Assembly: GCF_001509795.1 (NCBI RefSeq)
Contig: NZ_LLZN01000050.1
Coordinates: forward strand, 62,001-126,000
Source: Streptomyces sp. NRRL WC-3605
Lineage (GTDB): Bacteria; Actinomycetota; Actinomycetes; Streptomycetales; Streptomycetaceae
DNA: 64,000 nucleotides
Reading direction: 5' to 3'
Below are positions 1 to 10,127 of the stretch, in pieces; within the stretch, counting starts at the first letter, position 1, and each line of letters opens with the position of its first letter. Under the pieces are notes generated by a model. The model worked only from the letters and a program-made list of their open reading frames with translations. It was not told the DNA's origin and searched no databases. Position numbers and translations under genes: made by a program.

Positions 1-216
1 GCCGCGGGAGTCCGTGTAGCCGTGCGCCTGGGGGAGCATCCGGATCATGTCCTGGAGGATCTCCTCCGGCGCCTCGAACCCGAACAGGGCGGGGTTGCCG
101 GTGTTGAGGCGCAGCACGCTGTGGCCCGCCTCCTCCAGCGCGTTCGCGTGCTCGATCACCGGGCCGCGGATCTCGTAGCAGACCTCGCTCAGCTTGCTCG
201 ACTGCCGGAACTCCAT
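1..216 (-). CDS. AlaA-type PLP aminotransferase, N-terminal part only
   Basis: Reading leftwards from an ATG at 216, 72 codons stay open to the window edge, so only the N-terminus is present. The start resembles E. coli AlaA (alanine-forming glutamate-pyruvate aminotransferase): an S-S-K-L opening, then CYEIRGPV, LRLNTGNPALFGFEAPEEIL and a HGYTDSRG block, all typical of class I/II PLP transaminases. The PLP lysine lies outside the window. It is divergent from the HxlR gene at 304 across 87 bp that carries a tandem operator-like repeat, so the two may be co-regulated. The family call is secure; the exact substrate is inferred. Confidence 0.85.
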   Translation of the reverse strand, partial: MEFRQSSKLSEVCYEIRGPVIEHANALEEAGHSVLRLNTGNPALFGFEAPEEILQDMIRMLPQAHGYTDSRG

Positions 217-246
217 GCGCGCTCGCCCCTCCGGATTCGTGTGTTG

Positions 247-282
247 CTTGGTTTTACCAAGTGCGAGCTTGGAAAGTCCAAC
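247..282. promoter_or_regulatory. Two operator-like palindromes, 21 bp apart, between divergent genes
   Basis: CTTGGTTTTACCAAG (247-261, perfect dyad) is followed by CTTGGAAAGTCCAAC (268-282, imperfect). The two copies are in phase at 21 bp, two helical turns, in the 87 bp between the aminotransferase and the HxlR gene. This suits a winged-helix dimer binding cooperatively on one DNA face. Assignment to the neighbouring HxlR protein is inferred from position. Confidence 0.5.
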
Positions 283-303
283 AACGTGTCTAGACTGCGT
301 CGC

Positions 304-930
304 ATGTCACCTCGCCGAAGCTACGACCAGTACTGTTCCGCCGCCCGGGCGCTCGACGCCGTCGGCGACCGCTGGACCCTGCTGATCGTCCGGGAGCTGC
401 TGGCCGGTCCGCGGCGCTACACCGACCTGCACGCCGACCTCCCCGGGGTCAGCACGGACGTGCTGGCCTCGCGGCTGAAGGACATGGAGCGCGACGGCCT
501 CAGCACCCGTCGCCGGCTCCCCCCGCCCGGCGCGGCCTACGTCTACGAACTCACCGAGAGGGGAAGGCGGTTGCTGCCGGTGCTGCAGGCGCTGGGGGAG
601 TGGGGCCGGTCCGAGCTGGGCGAGCGCCGGCCCACCGACGCGGTCCGCGCGCACTGGTTCGCGCTGCCGCTGCTGTCGTCCCTGGAGGGCGAGGGGCTGC
701 TCGAAGTACGCCTGGAAGAAGGCGACTTCCACCTCCACGTCGGCGCCGCGGAGGGGCCCGTCTACGGCGAAGGACCCGCCCCCCGCGAGCCCGACGCGCG
801 GCTGGTCCTGGACTCCGCGACCTGCGCGGCCCTGGCGCGCGGCGAGACGAGCCTCACCGACGTCGTACGGGACGGCCGAGCCACCGTCACCGGGGACGGC
901 ACCCTGGCCAAGGCGCTCCTCGACCGGTGA
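304..930 (+). CDS. HxlR-family regulator with C-terminal SCP2-like domain
   Basis: The 208-residue protein begins with a winged-helix HxlR domain (about residues 10-100), recognisable from YCSAARALDAVGDRWTLLIV, the RRYTDLHADLPGVS turn, LASRLKDMERDGL and YELTERGRRLLPVL. The C-terminal half ends in a LARGETSLTDVVRDGRATVTGD segment like the sterol-carrier (SCP2) domain often fused to actinobacterial HxlR proteins, which suggests a bound hydrophobic ligand. An upstream in-frame extension exists, but the ATG at 304 gives the canonical HxlR N-terminus. It is divergent from the aminotransferase and followed by a perfect hairpin at 938-970. No target is known. Confidence 0.87.
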   Translation: MSPRRSYDQYCSAARALDAVGDRWTLLIVRELLAGPRRYTDLHADLPGVSTDVLASRLKDMERDGLSTRRRLPPPGAAYVYELTERGRRLLPVLQALGEWGRSELGERRPTDAVRAHWFALPLLSSLEGEGLLEVRLEEGDFHLHVGAAEGPVYGEGPAPREPDARLVLDSATCAALARGETSLTDVVRDGRATVTGDGTLAKALLDR

Positions 931-937
931 ACGCCGG

Positions 938-970
938 GGGGCCCGCCGTACGCGCTGTACGGCGGGCCCC
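938..970. terminator. Bidirectional hairpin terminator
   Basis: A perfect 14-bp GC-rich inverted repeat (938-951 with 957-970) surrounds a 5-nt loop. It lies between the convergent stops at 930 and 992, so it can end transcription from both sides. There is no U-tract, as is common in Streptomyces. Confidence 0.8.
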
Positions 971-991
971 ATGACCGGTCATGACGTGCCG

Positions 992-1792
992 TCAGGCCGA
1001 CGGCGGCACCCTCGGCGGGCGCCCCGCACCGCGCGTCAGCGCGTACCCGCCGATGCCCGCGAGCGCGGCCAGCACACCGCCGAGCCCCGTCCACACCCAG
1101 CGGTCGGACCACCAGCCCGACGCCCAGCCGTCATCGGGTTCGAGGCTGGCGAGCAGCGCCTCCTCGCCGGACTCCTCCTCGTCGTCCCGGGTGACCCCGG
1201 CGCCCGGCACCAGCGGTTGCGCGAGCGAACCGTCGACCGCCGCCGCCCCGCCGGCGTCCTGCGAGCCGACCCGCACCTCGGCGCTCACCGGCTGCCCCAG
1301 CGCGGAGGTCGGCACGTCCACCGCCGTCAGCCGCACGTAGTACGTGCCCGGCAGCGGGTCGCCGTCCCAGGGCTCCGACCAGCCGCGCACGGTCCGCAGC
1401 GCGCACGCCAGCTCGACCTGCGCGGCACCGGCCGCCGCGGTGCGCGTCTGCGCCCCGAACCGGCACGCCTGGCGGCGCCGCAGACCGTCGTACACGTCGA
1501 TCTGCCAGGTCTCGGCGGCATGTTCGGCCGGCAGCTTCACCGTCGCCTCGACCGTCGGCCGTTGACCGGTGTCCGCGGGGAACGACCAGTACAGGTAGTC
1601 GCCCGTGGAGGCGTTCGCCGTGGCGGTCTGCCCCTGCTCGATCTCGGTCGCCGTACGGAACGAGGTGCCCGCCCGCGTCGGCGCGTCAGCGTCCCCGGAC
1701 GCTCCGGGCGACGGCGAGGAGTCCGCCGCGGCGGGCGCCGCCGCCAGTCCCAGGGTCAGCAGGGCCGCGCCCAGCACTCGTGTCATCCGCAT
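992..1792 (-). CDS. Exported protein with C-terminal membrane anchor, partner of VWA protein
   Basis: The 266-residue protein has a signal peptide (TRVLGAALLTLGLAAAPAAA), an acidic/Pro/Ser stretch, a beta-rich domain with a conserved-looking Cys pair (QACRFG and ELACALRTV), an acidic linker (DDEEESGEE), one C-terminal transmembrane segment (about WVWTGLGGVLAALAGIGGYAL) and a basic tail. It should be anchored outside the cell. Its ATG at 1792 overlaps the stop of the upstream VWA gene by one base (TGATG), so the two are probably translationally coupled and the products act together. I do not recognise a defined family. Confidence 0.8.
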   Translation of the reverse strand: MRMTRVLGAALLTLGLAAAPAAADSSPSPGASGDADAPTRAGTSFRTATEIEQGQTATANASTGDYLYWSFPADTGQRPTVEATVKLPAEHAAETWQIDVYDGLRRRQACRFGAQTRTAAAGAAQVELACALRTVRGWSEPWDGDPLPGTYYVRLTAVDVPTSALGQPVSAEVRVGSQDAGGAAAVDGSLAQPLVPGAGVTRDDEEESGEEALLASLEPDDGWASGWWSDRWVWTGLGGVLAALAGIGGYALTRGAGRPPRVPPSA

Positions 1793-3057
1793 CAGTTGGT
1801 CCTCCAGACCGCGACGCGCCAGCGCGACAGCCAGCCCCAGACGAGACCGGCGAGGAAGCCGGCGAGGATCAGGGCGCCCAGCAGCCACCAGCCGCGCCCG
1901 AGGCCGAAGGAGGCCACGTCCCGCGCGGGCGACGGCCCGTCCACGACGTCGACCGTCAGCTCCAGCGGCAGACCCGGAGCGGTCTTCACCCCGGCGCCCG
2001 CGGAGAAGGAGTGCGTCACCTGCAGGCACACGGTCTCCGCCGGGGCGTCCTCGTCGTCGTCCGCCTCCGCCTTCGGATAGCGAAGACCGGCCGACACGAC
2101 GTCCGTGCGGCCGGTCCCGGCCGCCTCGCCGCGCACGATCTCCCGGCCCTTGACCGTCACGGCCCGCACCAGCACGCCGTACGACGGGTTCACCGCCCGG
2201 TCCGCCGCCACGCTCACCGAGGCCCGCAGCTCCTGGCCGGGACGCACGTCGACCCGGTACCAGCGCTGCTGCCCGAACTCCTCGCGGTCGGTGTAGAGAC
2301 CGGACTTCAGCGCCGGCGCCTTCTCGCAGCGGTCCGCGCCGTCGGTCGCGACCGGCGTCACCACGGGATCGGCCGCCCGGTCCACCAACTGGTTCACCTT
2401 GTCGGTGAGTTCCTCGGTGTGCTCGACCGAGGTGAAGGTGCCGCCGGTCGCCTCGGCGATGCAGCTCAGCTGCTGCCGCAGCTTGGTGTTCGGCACCAGG
2501 CCGAGCGTGTCGATGGTCAGCCCGATGCCCTTGGCGGCGATCTCCCGCGCCACCTCGCACGGGTCGAGCGGCGCGCAAGTGTCCTCGCCGTCGCTGATGA
2601 GCACGATGCGCTTGGAGCCCTCGCCGCCGTCCAGGTCCTCGGCCGCCTTCAGCAGCGCCGGGCCGATCGGCGTCCAGCCGGTCGGCGACAGGGTGGCCAC
2701 CGCCGCCTTCGCCTCGGTGCGGTCCAGCGGGCCGACCGGGTACAGCTGCGCGGTGTCCTTGCAGCCCGTCCTGCGGTCGTCACCCGGGTAGTTCGCGCCG
2801 AGCGTGCGGATGCCGAGCCGCACCTCCTCGGGCGTGGCGTCCAGCACCTCGTTGAACGCCTGTTTCGCCGCGGCCATCCGCGACTGGCCGTCGATGTCCC
2901 GCGCCCGCATCGAGCCGCTCACGTCCAGGACGAGATCGACCTTGGGCGCCGTCGCGCTCACCTCGTCGGCGACCGCCCCGGCCGGGAACGCCACCCCGGC
3001 CGCGAGCAGGGCGAGCAGGGCGCACGCCCCGGCCGCCAACCGTGTTCGTATGATCAT
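1792..3057 (-). CDS. Secreted, membrane-anchored VWA-domain protein
   Basis: The 421-residue protein starts with a signal peptide (about 1-31), then a von Willebrand factor A domain (about 38-230). The MIDAS motif DVSGSM (DxSxS) is intact, and the downstream TGWTPIGPALLKA and VLISDGEDTC elements fit the second and third metal-binding loops. Several paired cysteines (TGCKD, DTCAPLDPCE, LSCIAE) suggest extracellular disulfides. A hydrophobic C-terminal helix (WWLLGALILAGFLAGLVWGWL) with a basic tail anchors it. VWA domains usually hold protein ligands in a metal-dependent way. It is the first gene of a two-gene unit with the gene ending at 992. The partner ligand is unknown. Confidence 0.88.
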   Translation of the reverse strand: MIIRTRLAAGACALLALLAAGVAFPAGAVADEVSATAPKVDLVLDVSGSMRARDIDGQSRMAAAKQAFNEVLDATPEEVRLGIRTLGANYPGDDRRTGCKDTAQLYPVGPLDRTEAKAAVATLSPTGWTPIGPALLKAAEDLDGGEGSKRIVLISDGEDTCAPLDPCEVAREIAAKGIGLTIDTLGLVPNTKLRQQLSCIAEATGGTFTSVEHTEELTDKVNQLVDRAADPVVTPVATDGADRCEKAPALKSGLYTDREEFGQQRWYRVDVRPGQELRASVSVAADRAVNPSYGVLVRAVTVKGREIVRGEAAGTGRTDVVSAGLRYPKAEADDDEDAPAETVCLQVTHSFSAGAGVKTAPGLPLELTVDVVDGPSPARDVASFGLGRGWWLLGALILAGFLAGLVWGWLSRWRVAVWRTN

Positions 3058-3100
3058 CGGCGGATCCTAGTGACCGGGGACGGCCCGCTCCAAAACGAGG

Positions 3101-4606
3101 TCAGAACACGTCCGTCCGCAGCGGGTTGGGCAGGGCCGTCCACTGGTCGCCGGCCACCCCGGGCGACAGCCGCATCAGGGTGAGCGCCTTCGTGGGCAGC
3201 TCCTCCTCGCGCAGGGCCGCCAGATCAACGGTCACCGGCAGGTCCGGTACGGCCGCCGCGAGGGCCGCGCGCAACGCCGGCCCCGAACCCGCGGTGCCCG
3301 CCAGCGCCCCCGCCACCAGGGAGCCGAACAGCTTGCGGCGCAGGGCCGTCACGTCGTCGGTGACGATCCGTCCGGTCAGGTCGGGCACCGGGACGCCGTG
3401 CCGCGCCAGCCGGGCCGGGCTGATCCGGATGTCGGCGAGGTCGCGGTAGACCAGACGCACCGGCGACCCGTCCGCGGCCAGCACGACGAGCAGGTTCTGC
3501 CCGTGCGCCTCCAGCGCCACGCCCGTCTCCAGCAGCCGCAGCCCCGCCGTCAGCGCCAGCCGTGCGAACGCCGCCAGCCACGCGCCCGACGCGGGGAGGC
3601 CGGTACCGGGCAGGGTCGCCACCGGCACCACCCGTTCGCCGGGCCCCGCGTACCGGCCGGGCGGCTCCCGCAGCACCGCCGCCAGATCCGCCGACCCGGC
3701 CGCCACGGCCCCCAGCGTGCGCGTGAAGTGCACCAGCCCGTCCAGCCGTTCACCGAGGTCCTCCGCGAACCGGGACAGCGTCGCCGACATCCCCACGGAG
3801 TACTCCGAGATGTCCCGCACCGAGGACGTCAGCCGCGCGCTCAGCGCCGTCTTGACATGCGGCCCCCCGGGTACGGCGAGCGTGCGGAGCGCCATCAGCG
3901 GATGGGCGTCCACCCAGTCCTCGTACGGCCGCTTCAGCACATGCTCGGCCTGCCACGGGTGCACCGGGACCAGGAGCCGCTCCCCGTCCCGCAGTTCGTC
4001 CGGCCACCCGCCCGTCACCAGGCACCCGTCCGCCCGTACGGCAACCCGCGCCAGCGACACGACCGGCCGGTGCTCCGGCCCGTACGCCAGTTGCTCGGCG
4101 ACCGAGAATCCGGGCCGGGAACGGCAGTTGGGGTGGAACGGATGCCCGTCCACCACCCGCTGCTCCCACTCCCAGTCGTGCTCGGGCCACTCTTCCGGGT
4201 GAGATTCCCGCCCGGCCCGCGCGAGGGCCAACGAGGCCACGCTGTGTCCGAGTTCCGAGGTGAACGCCCCTCCGTGCGGTACGGCCAGGTCCGTCAGCAG
4301 CCGGACCGGATCGTCGTACACCGTCCCGTCCAGCCGCACCGAGGTGACGTAGGTAGCGGTGGCGTACGGGTCCGCCCGCGGGCCGTCCAGCCGGCGGCCG
4401 TCCCCCAGCCGCAGGACGAGCCCGTCCCCGCCGGCGTCCCGGCCGTTCACCCAGGCCAGCGGCTCGTACGCCAGGGCCCGCCAGAGCCGGGTCAGCACCG
4501 CGGCCCTGGCCCCCGGCAGCGCGGCCGTGTACCGGGGCAGGAGCGCGGGGCGCACTTCGGCCAGTTCGGCGGCGATCTCGGCCTCGGCGCTGGGGGGACG
4601 GTGCAC
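3101..4606 (-). CDS. IucA/IucC-family NIS siderophore synthetase (copy 1)
   Basis: The 501-residue protein matches NIS synthetases, ATP-dependent enzymes that join carboxylic acids such as citrate or succinate derivatives to amines or alcohols. Visible elements are HPFHPNCRSRPGF, the VPVHPWQ motif, HVKTALSARLTSSVRDIS, EAHGQNLLVVL and the C-terminal ALPNPL. I chose the GTG at 4606 because GAGGAG lies a few bases upstream. It is divergent from the second NIS gene, with 93 bp between starts. No monooxygenase, decarboxylase, exporter or iron receptor is nearby, so the product cannot be predicted. I could not pick out a clear DmdR/IdeR iron box. Confidence 0.9.
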   Translation of the reverse strand: MHRPPSAEAEIAAELAEVRPALLPRYTAALPGARAAVLTRLWRALAYEPLAWVNGRDAGGDGLVLRLGDGRRLDGPRADPYATATYVTSVRLDGTVYDDPVRLLTDLAVPHGGAFTSELGHSVASLALARAGRESHPEEWPEHDWEWEQRVVDGHPFHPNCRSRPGFSVAEQLAYGPEHRPVVSLARVAVRADGCLVTGGWPDELRDGERLLVPVHPWQAEHVLKRPYEDWVDAHPLMALRTLAVPGGPHVKTALSARLTSSVRDISEYSVGMSATLSRFAEDLGERLDGLVHFTRTLGAVAAGSADLAAVLREPPGRYAGPGERVVPVATLPGTGLPASGAWLAAFARLALTAGLRLLETGVALEAHGQNLLVVLAADGSPVRLVYRDLADIRISPARLARHGVPVPDLTGRIVTDDVTALRRKLFGSLVAGALAGTAGSGPALRAALAAAVPDLPVTVDLAALREEELPTKALTLMRLSPGVAGDQWTALPNPLRTDVF

Positions 4607-4699
4607 GGGAGGGCTCCTCGGGGTACGGGTGGGGCGTCGGACGGCCGCCGACGGCAGACATACTGATCGTCTCCCGCCTGAACGGACCGTAGGGAACCA

Positions 4700-6220
4700 G
4701 TGGATCGCGTGCACCTCACCCCGCCGACCGCCGCGGACGCGGCGGCCCGCGCCGACGCCCTGGCGATCGCCCCGCTGCTCAACTGCCTGCTCCGCGAGGT
4801 GGCCGAGCCGCAGCGCGACGGAACGGCGCGCACGGACGCGCCGGACGACGAACGGCGGGTGCACCGGCTGCGCGGCTCGGGCCGCCTCCTGCGGGTCCGC
4901 GGCGTCCGGCGGCCCGCCGAGCCCGAGGTGTTCACCGGCGGCGCCTGGCGCCGCGTCGGCCACGCCGAACTCGTCAAGCTCGTCGCGGACGAGCTGCGCC
5001 GCCACACCGGCCAGTCCAACCACGAACTGCCCGCCGAGATGATCGACAGCCGGGACACGCTGGCCGCCCTGCTCGCCGCACGCGCGCGTGCCGTACCGCC
5101 CGGCGACCTCTATCTGCGCTCCGAGCAGTCCCTCCTCACCGGCCACCCGTACCACCCCGCGCCGAAGGCACGCGGCGGCGGCCCGGTCGCGGCCTGGCTG
5201 CCGTACGCGCCCGAGGCGTACGCCCGCTTCCCGCTGGCGCTGCTCGGGCTGCGCGAGGACCTGGTCGTCGAGGAGGGCGACACGGCCGCCCTGGACGCCC
5301 TCGGCGAGGCACCGCCCGGCTACCGGCTGCTGCCCGCGCACCCCTGGCAGCTCGGCCTGGTGGACCTCGCGCCCGCCTTCGCCGACGGGCGGCTGATCCG
5401 GCTCGGCACGACCGCCTTCGACGTGTGGCCGACGGCCGCGATCCGCACGCTGTACGCGCCCGGACCCGACCTGTTCCTCAAGTTCAGCCTCGACGTCCGC
5501 ATCACCAACGACATCCGGCGGCTGTGGCGGCACGACCTGCTGCGGCTGCGCCGGACCGACGCGGCGGCCACGGCGGCCCTCGCCGGTCAGGACGCGGCCT
5601 GGCTGAGCGACCGCGGCTACCGCACCGCCTCGTTCGCCTTCGAGGAACTGGCGGTCCTGGTGCGCGACGGGCTGGGCGGCCGGGTCCGGCCCGGGGCGAC
5701 GCCGCTGCTGGCCGCCTCGCTCGTCGAGGGTTTCGAGGGCAGCCCGCTGGACGCCGCCGGGGACCCGGCCGCCTGGTGGGAGGCGTACCTGGCGCAGGTG
5801 GTCCCGCCCGCCCTGACGGCGTTCGACGCGCACGGCGTCGTCCTGGAGGCGCACCTGCAGAACACCCTGGTCGCCGTCGACGCCGGCGGCCTGCCCGTGC
5901 AGGCCCTGTTCCGGGACGCCGAGGGCGTGAAGCTGCTCGGGGACGTGTCCCGGGCGGCGGGCTGGGAGCGGCTGGTGTACTGCCTGGTCGTCAACCACCT
6001 CGCCGAGGTCGCCGGGGTCCTCGGAGCACGCCGTCGCGGGTACGACCCCTGGCCCGCCGTCCGCCGCGAGCTGGCCCGGCACGACCTCCCGGAGATCCCG
6101 GCCCTGCTGTCGGCCCCCACGCTTCCCGGCAAGACCAACCTGCTGCTGCGCTGGACGGGCGCGGACGGCGCCGACGCCCGCTATCTGCCGTTGCCCAACC
6201 CGCTGGCCGGAGCCGGCTGA
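4700..6220 (+). CDS. IucA/IucC-family NIS siderophore synthetase (copy 2)
   Basis: The 506-residue protein is a second NIS synthetase. It carries TGHPYHPAPKARGG, LLPAHPWQLGLVD, LKFSLDVRITNDIRRL, EAHLQNTLVAVD, RDAEGVKL and the closing PLPNPL. The GTG at 4700 is preceded by AGGGA. It diverges from copy 1, and the two share only these motifs, so they are probably not a recent duplication and may act on successive steps or both ends of one substrate. The missing amine-forming enzymes would have to come from elsewhere in the genome. Confidence 0.9.
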   Translation: MDRVHLTPPTAADAAARADALAIAPLLNCLLREVAEPQRDGTARTDAPDDERRVHRLRGSGRLLRVRGVRRPAEPEVFTGGAWRRVGHAELVKLVADELRRHTGQSNHELPAEMIDSRDTLAALLAARARAVPPGDLYLRSEQSLLTGHPYHPAPKARGGGPVAAWLPYAPEAYARFPLALLGLREDLVVEEGDTAALDALGEAPPGYRLLPAHPWQLGLVDLAPAFADGRLIRLGTTAFDVWPTAAIRTLYAPGPDLFLKFSLDVRITNDIRRLWRHDLLRLRRTDAAATAALAGQDAAWLSDRGYRTASFAFEELAVLVRDGLGGRVRPGATPLLAASLVEGFEGSPLDAAGDPAAWWEAYLAQVVPPALTAFDAHGVVLEAHLQNTLVAVDAGGLPVQALFRDAEGVKLLGDVSRAAGWERLVYCLVVNHLAEVAGVLGARRRGYDPWPAVRRELARHDLPEIPALLSAPTLPGKTNLLLRWTGADGADARYLPLPNPLAGAG

Positions 6221-6355
6221 GCGACGGCCCCGGGCTCTTGGCGGTCAGGGCCGCATATGCGCCGATATGGGTACTGGACCCGATGGTCCCGGCCCCCTGT
6301 CGCATGTGAGGGTGACAGTGAGCCCCCGGCCTCCCGGTCACCGGAAGGAGGAGGT

Positions 6356-6685
6356 ATGCCGCACCCGACCCGATCCCCGCACCCCCTCGACACACGGCCA
6401 CGGCACCGCGACCCCCGTTTCACCGGGGGCCCCGAGACCGGCCGCCCACCGCCGGGCGGCCCGCGCGGCAGGCGTGGGGCCTGGGCGCTGCTGGCCGCCT
6501 CGGTGGTGATGCTGACCGCCGGCGCGATGCTGCCGCAGGGCCTGCTCCTCGCCTCCGGACTGGTCGCGGCCGGTGTGGCGGTCCAGATGCTCACGCCGCC
6601 CGAGAAGCCGGCGCCCGCGCACCCCCGCGCACCCGAACCCGTCCGCTCCGACGAGACGGCCGGCCGCCCCCACGACGACGCATGA
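6356..6685 (+). CDS. Small membrane protein, uncharacterised
   Basis: The 109-residue protein has a long Pro/Arg/His-rich cytosolic head, two adjacent hydrophobic segments (WALLAASVVMLTAGAML and GLLLASGLVAAGVAVQML) that probably form a hairpin, and a Pro-rich polar tail. A strong GGAGGAGG site immediately precedes the ATG. Its stop overlaps the next start as ATGA, so the downstream antiporter fragment is translationally coupled. No family was recognised. Confidence 0.65.
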   Translation: MPHPTRSPHPLDTRPRHRDPRFTGGPETGRPPPGGPRGRRGAWALLAASVVMLTAGAMLPQGLLLASGLVAAGVAVQMLTPPEKPAPAHPRAPEPVRSDETAGRPHDDA

Positions 6686-7143
6686 CGGGACGCGGGCGCG
6701 AGACCACGCGCCCGCCTCCCGTCTCCGTCGCCGGTCCCGTCGGCGCGGCCGTCGCCCTGACGATCGCCATGAACGTGATCGCGGGCCTGTTCGCCGCCCG
6801 CCTGTACCGCTACGGGCCGGAGCCCACCGCGAACATCGCCACCACGCTCCTCGGCCGCGGGGAGTTCGCGCTGATCCTGGCCGCGATGGCCGCCACCGCC
6901 GGACTCGACGGGCGGCTCGCCCCCTTCATCGCCAGCTACGTCCTCGTCCTGGCCGTGCTCGGGCCCGTCCTGGCGGGACGCGCGCATCTGCTCGCCCGCC
7001 TCCTGGAGGCCGCGGGGGCCGTTCTGCCGCGCCGCCGCGACCGGCCGCCCGAGACGCCCGAGACGCCGGAACCGCCGGAACCTCCGGACGACGTGGCCGC
7101 GGAGCCGTCCGAAGCGGCCGCCGCCCGCTCCGGCACGCGGTGA
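6682..7143 (+). pseudogene. C-terminal fragment of a cation:proton antiporter
   Basis: The 153-residue product has only the last transmembrane part of a CPA2-type cation/H+ exchanger: VALTIAMNVIAGLFAARL, then TLLGRGEFALILAAMAAT and FIASYVLVLAVLGPVL, followed by a Pro/Glu-rich tail. The GRGEF motif is characteristic of the family. Full-length proteins have about 250 more N-terminal residues with the ion-binding helices, and these are absent. The 5' side is directly occupied by another small gene, so this looks like a deletion remnant. Its intact reading frame and ATGA coupling leave open that the fragment is still expressed. Transport activity is unlikely. Confidence 0.65.
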
Positions 7144-7190
7144 CCGGCGACTATGCTCGGGGCGTACCGCAGGCCGGAAGCAGGGGTCGG

Positions 7191-8105
7191 ATGTTGAGAG
7201 AGGTCGTAGCCACCCGCTACATCGAGCCCCTGACGTCCGGCGGCTCCGTTCCCGGCGTCGTCGAGGCCGACGACCTCGGCACCTACGTCGTGAAGTTCAC
7301 CGGCTCCGCACAGGGCCGCAAGGCCCTCGTCGCCGAGGTGATCGTCGGTGAACTGGCCCGCGCGCTGGGGCTGCGGTTCCCCGAACTGGTCCTGGTGCAC
7401 TTCGACCCCGCCGTCGCCGACAGCGAGCCGCACCAGGAGGTGCGCGACCTGCACGCCGCCAGCGCCGGCGTGAACCTCGGCATGGACTATCTGCCGGGCG
7501 CCCGGGACTTCACCCCCGAGGTCGCGAAGACGTTCCGGGTGGACCCGCTGGAGGCGGGGCGGGTCGTCTGGCTGGACGCGCTGACCGCGAACGTCGACCG
7601 GACCGTGCACAGCTCCAACCTGATGGTCTGGCCCACCCTCGGCACCGTCCCGCCCCGGCTGTGGCTCATCGACCACGGCGCGGCCCTCGTCTTCCACCAC
7701 CGCTGGGACGCCTCCGACCCGGAGCGCGCCTACGACCTGCGCCACCACGCCCTCGGCCAGTACGGCCCCGACGTGCGCGCCGCCGACGCGGAGCTGGCGC
7801 CCCGGGTGACCGGGGAACTGCTCCGGGAGGTCGTGGCGGCGGTCCCGGACGCCTGGCTGGCCGCCGAACCCGGCTTCGCCACGCCGCAGGAGGCCCGCGA
7901 CGCCTACGTCGCGCATCTGCACAGCCGCGTGCGGGCGTCCGCCGCGTGGCTGCCCACCGGCTTCCCGACCCGGGAGGAACTCGCCGCCGAGGATCTCGCG
8001 CGGGCGGCGAGGACACAGCGAGGCCGGCCGGACTGGCTCAAGCGGGTCCCCGACCTGCACGGCAAGCCGGCCGTGGAACAGGACGGATCGGTGCACCTGG
8101 GATGA
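7191..8105 (+). CDS. HipA-like kinase-fold protein
   Basis: The 304-residue protein resembles the stand-alone HipA-like kinase family. It has an N-terminal nucleotide-binding lobe (TYVVKFTGSAQGRKALVAEVI with a candidate ATP lysine), a catalytic-loop-like segment LDALTANVDRTVHSSNLM (Asp and Asn placed as in HipA) and a metal-binding LIDHGAAL in place of DFG. No HipB-type antitoxin is adjacent, so a toxin role is not supported. It overlaps the CxxC gene downstream by 4 bp (ATGA), linking the two proteins. Confidence 0.8.
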   Translation: MLREVVATRYIEPLTSGGSVPGVVEADDLGTYVVKFTGSAQGRKALVAEVIVGELARALGLRFPELVLVHFDPAVADSEPHQEVRDLHAASAGVNLGMDYLPGARDFTPEVAKTFRVDPLEAGRVVWLDALTANVDRTVHSSNLMVWPTLGTVPPRLWLIDHGAALVFHHRWDASDPERAYDLRHHALGQYGPDVRAADAELAPRVTGELLREVVAAVPDAWLAAEPGFATPQEARDAYVAHLHSRVRASAAWLPTGFPTREELAAEDLARAARTQRGRPDWLKRVPDLHGKPAVEQDGSVHLG

Positions 8106-8384
8106 GCGGCCGCGTCGAGATCGAGTACTGCACCCAGTGCGGCTGGCTGCCCCGCGCGGCCTGGCTCGCGCAGGAACTGCTCACCACCTTCGAGGCGGAG
8201 CTGTCCGAGCTGGCCCTGCGGCCGGGCAAGGGCGGCGTCTTCGTCGTCCGGGTGGACGGCGAGCCGGTCTGGGACCGGCGCGAGCAGGGCTTCCCCGAGC
8301 CCACGGCGGTCAAGCGCGCCGTACGCGACCGAGTGGCCCCGGGCAAGCCCCTGGGCCACTCGGACAAGGCCGGTCCGGACGCCG

Positions 8385-8395
<11 letters not shown>
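8102..8395 (+). CDS. SelT/SelW/SelH-family thioredoxin-fold protein (Cys form)
   Basis: The 97-residue protein begins with a beta strand and the CxxC redox motif YCTQCGW (Cys10, Cys13), then LLTTFEAELSELAL, GGVFVVRVDGEPVWDRREQG and FPEPTAVKRAVRDRV, the standard prokaryotic Rdx/SelW layout with cysteine instead of selenocysteine. It is probably a small thiol-redox protein of unknown partner. It is translationally coupled to the HipA-like kinase and runs convergently into malate synthase, overlapping its stop by 11 bp. Confidence 0.88.
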
Positions 8396-10007
<1,612 letters not shown>

Positions 10008-10127
10008 GAGCTGTCACTTCCTTCAGCGGGCTGGGGCGAGCGGTCGAGCTGTGTGGCACCGGGTGCCAGTCTTCCCGGATGCCGGGGGAAGCGCCCGCCG
10101 AACGGCCGGAGCGCTTCTGATCAGTGG

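Noticed and set aside
992..2578. Long minus-strand frame extending the anchored protein upstream
   Set aside because: The extension lies inside the VWA gene in another frame; the ATG at 1792 with the TGATG overlap gives a normal signal peptide.
4607..4699. Iron-box (DmdR/IdeR) operator between the NIS genes
   Set aside because: No TTAGGTTAGGCTCACCTAA-like dyad could be read; nothing closer than chance.
3101..6082. A very long minus-strand open frame running through both siderophore genes
   Set aside because: Its left part is the real NIS gene (to 4606); the rest is antisense to the second NIS gene and has no protein-like motifs. High G+C makes long false frames common.
7191..8105. HipA toxin of a toxin-antitoxin pair
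   Set aside because: No HipB-like antitoxin is adjacent and the gene is coupled to a SelW-like protein, so I keep only the fold-level name.
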